IMG/VR virus record: IMGVR_UViG_3300045020_000158
Span: 64,001 to 89,293 of that record
DNA: 25,293 nucleotides
Strand: one strand, 5' to 3'
Origin: a virus
The notes under the pieces are model-generated. The model ran no database searches and was not told the origin of the DNA. It saw nothing but the letters and a program-made list of their open reading frames with translations. Position 1 is the first letter of the stretch. The number at the start of each line of letters is the position of its first letter. The position numbers and the translations under genes are program-made. Shown here in pieces: positions 22,255 to 25,293 of the stretch.

Positions 22255-24392
22255 GCTTTCTCTGCCTTCTCAGCCGCTCGCGCTGTTTCCCGCGCCAGAT
22301 TCAATTCATGCCCGGCCTGCGCATGCGTATCCAGCAGTTTGCCGCCGACACTGATTTCGGTCTCCGCAATACCAGCCTGTGCGCCGATATGTGCTTTGGT
22401 CAATTCCGTGTGCGACTTCAGCGCCGCATCGTTCGCCTTGACCTGCGTCTGCTGATCGATCTTGTATTTTTCCAAGGCGATCCAGTTATTCTCAATGTTG
22501 GTCTTGAGTTTGATTTCCTGCTCAAGCCCTTGAATCTTCTGCGTGGCCTGTTGCAATTGTTGCTGCATGGCCGTAACGATGCCCTGCGCCTGCTTCGGCA
22601 GCGACTTGATCGCCTTGTCGAGTCCTTGCGGCGTAAGCGGCGCGAGGCGATCGGCGAGGTCAGATGCACCGGGCCAGTCCATGTTGCGCACCACGAGATC
22701 GGCACCAACTTTCACGACGGGCTCAGCCAACGGCGTGCGCATGAGATCCAACATCGCATCGACGGACTCAAGACGCTTTGTCTCATATCCAGGTCCGGTA
22801 TCCATCACCACATCATAGCGGCCGACCGTCAGGTCATTCTTGATCTTTATGATGCTCGGGTCCGTCGACTGTGCCTGCGCTTCCTCGTCAGGTTGATTGA
22901 TGCCGACCACTTCCGGCACACCATCCTCGCCAATGATGCGTTGCATGCGCGCTTCGCTGTAGTAGTACGGAATCAGGTCGAGAAGGATACGGCCCGTATG
23001 GCAGATCGACTTGGTCTGATTGTCGTAATACTGAAAGTGACCGATATCGGAGAGTGCTTGTCGCGCGCGCAGGGCTTTGCCAGAGACGACCTGACCGGGC
23101 GCGTCCTGGCCTGGCTCGTGGGGCATCCCGGCGAGGATCATCAGATCTTTCAGCGCAGATTCCGCGGCAGCAACAAATCCGGCCGGAATCGCAACAGGCT
23201 CAACGCGCTGCGGAGGTGGCAACGGCGTCTTGCTACCATCCGGTTGTTCAATAAAATCCGGTGTGTAGGTCAGCTTGGAATAGGGAACTTGATTGGCATC
23301 ATTCCATTCCGGATGACCATCAAACTGGTTGGTTGTTCCAACCCACGGCGCACGCGGAGCCAGCGCGATAACTTCTGTCTCACAAGTACGCCAATAATCA
23401 TATGCTCTTTGCGTATCAATCAAATCGCGCACCATTCCCTTGCGCTTGATCTGACCATTGATATCCATCACGTTACCTTCGCAACGCACGACAGGAATCC
23501 ATTTCCCCGGCAAATTCACCGACTCCACAACGGTTGATCCATTCAACCGATGCCATTCCAACTGCCGCCGATAAGAAGGACGCCGGATCGGATTGCCGCG
23601 CAAATTCGTCGCGACCTGATCGCCTTCCTTCATGTCGTTTTCAAAGACGTTCCGACCATCCGTCAGTTTGACCAGCCACGCTTTCTTTTTGACGATACGA
23701 AAATATTCCGCGAGCCGGATTTCCTCCTTGTCCATCCAATCCAGAGCCATGTCCCCTTGGCCGCCTTCGCGCCATTCCGTCTCCACTTCATCCGGATACT
23801 TGCGCTCAAACTCCGAGCGCTTCATTTTCTCCGTAATGATGCACCACTCGGCATCCTCGCCGGCCGGCAGAATGGATGCCGGATCCATGTAGACCGTGAA
23901 GGGATTGCGGATGGGCGCAATCTTCAGCTCCTGCTCGAAACTGTCTTCCGAGATATACTCCGACAGCACGCGCCAATAACCCCAGCCCATCTTGACCGCG
24001 GACTCACCGCCGATGTCATAGGCCGTCGCGCCTTCTGAGCGCTGCTCGATATGCCGGATCAGTCCGCCGATCTTCTGTGCGATATCCACATCCGCGCCGT
24101 CGCTGACCGGATGCACCTTGATGCGCGGCCGCTGCATGCGCATGTTGTTCACCACACGCTTGACCATCGCGCGCGTGTGATTGATGGTCAATGTCGGACG
24201 GCGAGAGACCTTGCGTTGATTGTAGATATCCGTGGGCCATTGCTGGCCATCTTCGAATTCGAGATCGATGACCGCGGCCTGGCGGTTGGCGCCTTCGGAC
24301 TGTTCGCCGATCGACAGGCGTTCGTTGGCTTCTCTGAAAATTTCGTCGTTGGTCGTTGCGGGCTGATGAGATTCAGCCGGGATTACGGGCAA
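22251..24392 (-). CDS. Portal protein, P22 gp1-like
   Basis: TTG at 24392 follows GGAG by nine bases. The 713-residue length is close to P22 portal (725). Typical segments are DLEFEDGQQWPTDIYNQRK, PTLTINHTRAMVKRVVNNM and RPRIKVHPV near the N-terminus, YDIGGESAVKMGWGYWRVL and IRNPFTVYMDPAS, then GKWIPVVRCEG and KGMVRDLIDTQRAYDYWRT. In the last third come GKALRARQALSDIGHFQYYDN and YDVVMDTGPGYETKRLES. The C-terminal 120 residues are helical and charged (QQLQQATQKIQGLEQEIKLK), like the barrel of P22-type portals. Twelve copies should form the DNA entry ring. The large terminase is expected upstream, outside the window. Confidence 0.9.
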   Translation of the reverse strand: MPVIPAESHQPATTNDEIFREANERLSIGEQSEGANRQAAVIDLEFEDGQQWPTDIYNQRKVSRRPTLTINHTRAMVKRVVNNMRMQRPRIKVHPVSDGADVDIAQKIGGLIRHIEQRSEGATAYDIGGESAVKMGWGYWRVLSEYISEDSFEQELKIAPIRNPFTVYMDPASILPAGEDAEWCIITEKMKRSEFERKYPDEVETEWREGGQGDMALDWMDKEEIRLAEYFRIVKKKAWLVKLTDGRNVFENDMKEGDQVATNLRGNPIRRPSYRRQLEWHRLNGSTVVESVNLPGKWIPVVRCEGNVMDINGQIKRKGMVRDLIDTQRAYDYWRTCETEVIALAPRAPWVGTTNQFDGHPEWNDANQVPYSKLTYTPDFIEQPDGSKTPLPPPQRVEPVAIPAGFVAAAESALKDLMILAGMPHEPGQDAPGQVVSGKALRARQALSDIGHFQYYDNQTKSICHTGRILLDLIPYYYSEARMQRIIGEDGVPEVVGINQPDEEAQAQSTDPSIIKIKNDLTVGRYDVVMDTGPGYETKRLESVDAMLDLMRTPLAEPVVKVGADLVVRNMDWPGASDLADRLAPLTPQGLDKAIKSLPKQAQGIVTAMQQQLQQATQKIQGLEQEIKLKTNIENNWIALEKYKIDQQTQVKANDAALKSHTELTKAHIGAQAGIAETEISVGGKLLDTHAQAGHELNLARETARAAEKAEKA

Positions 24393-24543
24393 CTGAAGAC
24401 GCTCCGAACTGGGGTATCTGATATTTGATTTGGTCGAAACATTTTTCGCAGAAAGGGCCGCGTTTATCGCCGTTAGGCATCACTACGAGTGTATGACGTT
24501 GAATCGAAAGATCCGATTCACACATCCGGCATTTTTGACTCAT
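24373..24543 (-). CDS. Small zinc-ribbon protein
   Basis: I start at ATG 24543, which overlaps the previous stop as ATGA, giving MSQKCRMCESDLS. The 56-residue product has two CxxC pairs (CRMC and CEKC in GPFCEKCFDQI), a typical four-Cys zinc ribbon. It overlaps the first 20 bases of the portal gene in another frame. Such small ribbons are common in phage packaging regions; partner and role are unknown. Confidence 0.7.
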   Translation of the reverse strand: MSQKCRMCESDLSIQRHTLVVMPNGDKRGPFCEKCFDQIKYQIPQFGASSVARNPG

Positions 24544-24791
24544 GCCAGCCACCAATTATTCGGCCGCGGCGACCGACCCGTGGGACTCCCCTCGTAGAAC
24601 TGCGGGAAATACCACGGCGGTACCTGCTGACTCAAACTGACCCCAACGTGATCGCCCGGTACAAACGTGATGTTGTACGGAATCGCCGCGCCACCGCCGT
24701 TGATCAGGCAGGCACCATCCGCGGTCCAATCCGTCGAATCCGCTGTGATCAGCATGTTGTCGGCGGTGGGAATAGCGAGTGGAGTATTCAA
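24540..24791 (-). CDS. Small phage protein of unknown function (about 83 residues)
   Basis: The likely start is TTG at 24791, overlapping the previous stop as TTGA; an ATG at 24851 lies inside the previous gene. The product reads MNTPLAIPTADNMLITADST, then ACLINGGGAAIPYNITFVPGDHVGVSL, then WYFPQFYEGSPTGRSP, ending NNWWLA. It is beta-rich with a Trp-rich end. No family is recognised. The tight overlap with both neighbours supports translation. Confidence 0.62.
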   Translation of the reverse strand: MNTPLAIPTADNMLITADSTDWTADGACLINGGGAAIPYNITFVPGDHVGVSLSQQVPPWYFPQFYEGSPTGRSPRPNNWWLA

Positions 24792-25060
24792 GTCGCGAGC
24801 AATCCAGCCTGCTGCAGAATCAGAATAATCTGCGCAAGCGCCTCGCCGCACTGTGCTGTGGTGGCAGCGGAGCCGGAGAAATTCTGCAGAACGCCTGCAT
24901 TAGTCGGCGTGCCCCAGCCTGCCGAGGGAGATTGCGCGAGCGTACCCAAGGCATTCAACACTGCGAAGTTGGAATTGCATTTCTGAAATGCGGACTGCAA
25001 CGGATCGCCCGTCGCATCGTTCGGAAAAGCGCCAACATTGATGACTTGAAGGCCCGTCAT
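24788..25060 (-). CDS. Small phage protein of the NVGxxPNDxTGDPLxxAFxKxNxNF type
   Basis: The 90-residue product begins MTGLQVINVGAFPNDATGDP and continues LQSAFQKCNSNFAVLNALG. This motif is widespread at the N-termini of phage tail-associated and structural proteins (VVNVGTTPNDGTGDPLRTAFxKINxNFAEL). Here it is followed only by a short Ala/Gln-rich helix (CGEALAQIILILQQAGL), so it may be a stand-alone version. The start overlaps the preceding stop as ATGA. The motif is often part of trimeric fibre stalks; its role ahead of the portal is unclear. Confidence 0.75.
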   Translation of the reverse strand: MTGLQVINVGAFPNDATGDPLQSAFQKCNSNFAVLNALGTLAQSPSAGWGTPTNAGVLQNFSGSAATTAQCGEALAQIILILQQAGLLAT

Positions 25061-25233
25061 TTAGGTGCGCAACCTTCGCGATACTTCCATTCGATTGATT
25101 CGCGTACGTGCTTGCAGCTTCGGCATTCGATCGTACCGTCGTGATTCAGGAAAAAAAGCTGGCTGCCGCAGGTACATTCGAAGACCCACTCCGGGCGCCT
25201 GATCTGGAAATCATGCTCCACTACGTCGCCCAA
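25057..25233 (-). CDS. Small zinc-ribbon protein, 58 residues
   Basis: TTG at 25233 follows GGAG by six bases. The product reads MGDVVEHDFQIRRPEWVFEC, then TCGSQLFFLNHDGTIECRSC, ending KYREGCAPK. The CxC and CxxC pairs form a plausible zinc ribbon. The frame is open upstream, but that stretch is a terminator hairpin, so the TTG start is preferred. It heads the packed run leading to the portal gene; no specific function is known. Confidence 0.68.
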   Translation of the reverse strand: MGDVVEHDFQIRRPEWVFECTCGSQLFFLNHDGTIECRSCKHVRESIEWKYREGCAPK

Positions 25234-25244
25234 AGAGGTCTCCC

Positions 25245-25275
25245 AAATGAAAAGGCCAACCCGAAGGCTGGCCTT
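25245..25275 (-). terminator. Intrinsic terminator abutting a ribosome-binding site
   Basis: On the minus strand AAGGCCA (25275-25269) pairs with TGGCCTT (25258-25252) and is followed by TTCATTT, then GGGAG, the ribosome-binding site of the next gene. It probably ends the upstream (packaging or early) unit. The final 18 bases of the window show no separate feature. Confidence 0.78.
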
Positions 25276-25293
25276 GTGAATAATCGCCCGATA

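Noticed and set aside
22308-23537. Long plus-strand frames opposite the portal, scaffold and glycosyltransferase genes
   Set aside because: They are antisense shadows of high-GC genes, rich in Arg and His, without ribosome-binding sites or recognisable motifs, while the minus-strand frames encode clear families.

Overview
The window is a piece of a double-stranded DNA phage (or prophage) genome with a P22-like head. Every gene I can support lies on the minus strand, so transcription runs from high to low coordinates. Genes are tightly packed with many ATGA, TGATG, GTGA or TTGA stop/start overlaps and several TTG and GTG starts. The host cannot be named from the sequence. The moderately high GC and the cellulase-like and adhesin-like proteins suggest a free-living, probably Gram-negative, soil or water bacterium; this is inference.

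Layout in the direction of transcription. (a) 25293-24373: four small genes, including two zinc-ribbon proteins, behind an intrinsic terminator. (b) 24392-20680: portal, two very small genes and the scaffold. (c) 20638-17343: the major coat protein gene in three exons, interrupted by two ORF-less group I introns (258 and 269 nt), with a freestanding HNH endonuclease gene on each side. The upstream HNH gene has a one-base frameshift. (d) 17255-14219: small structural or decoration-type proteins plus a glycosyltransferase. (e) 14199-3434: about 11 kb of host-surface proteins: a 996-residue repetitive fibre, a GH5-like glycoside hydrolase with all catalytic residues, three small beta-rich paralogues, a beta-helix spike and a lectin or lyase-like protein. 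(f) 3414-1: a second glycosyltransferase, a frameshifted GIY-YIG endonuclease, a SAM methyltransferase, and a P22 gp4-like head-completion protein that runs off the window.

Main discovery: the coat gene cannot be read without RNA splicing. Exon 1 (45 codons from a TTG start), exon 2 (387 codons plus one base) and a 62-base exon 3 join in frame into a 452-residue P22-type coat protein, restoring the conserved AKIG-x-TVNVRRPPRY and PTR-x-DVLYG motifs. The two introns share the group I core layout and show compensatory changes in P3 and P7. Because the nearby HNH genes lie outside the introns, the arrangement suggests collaborative homing into an essential capsid gene. A second theme is that the surface-adhesion and glycan module sits between the coat gene and the gp4-like gene, whereas in P22 these two genes are neighbours.
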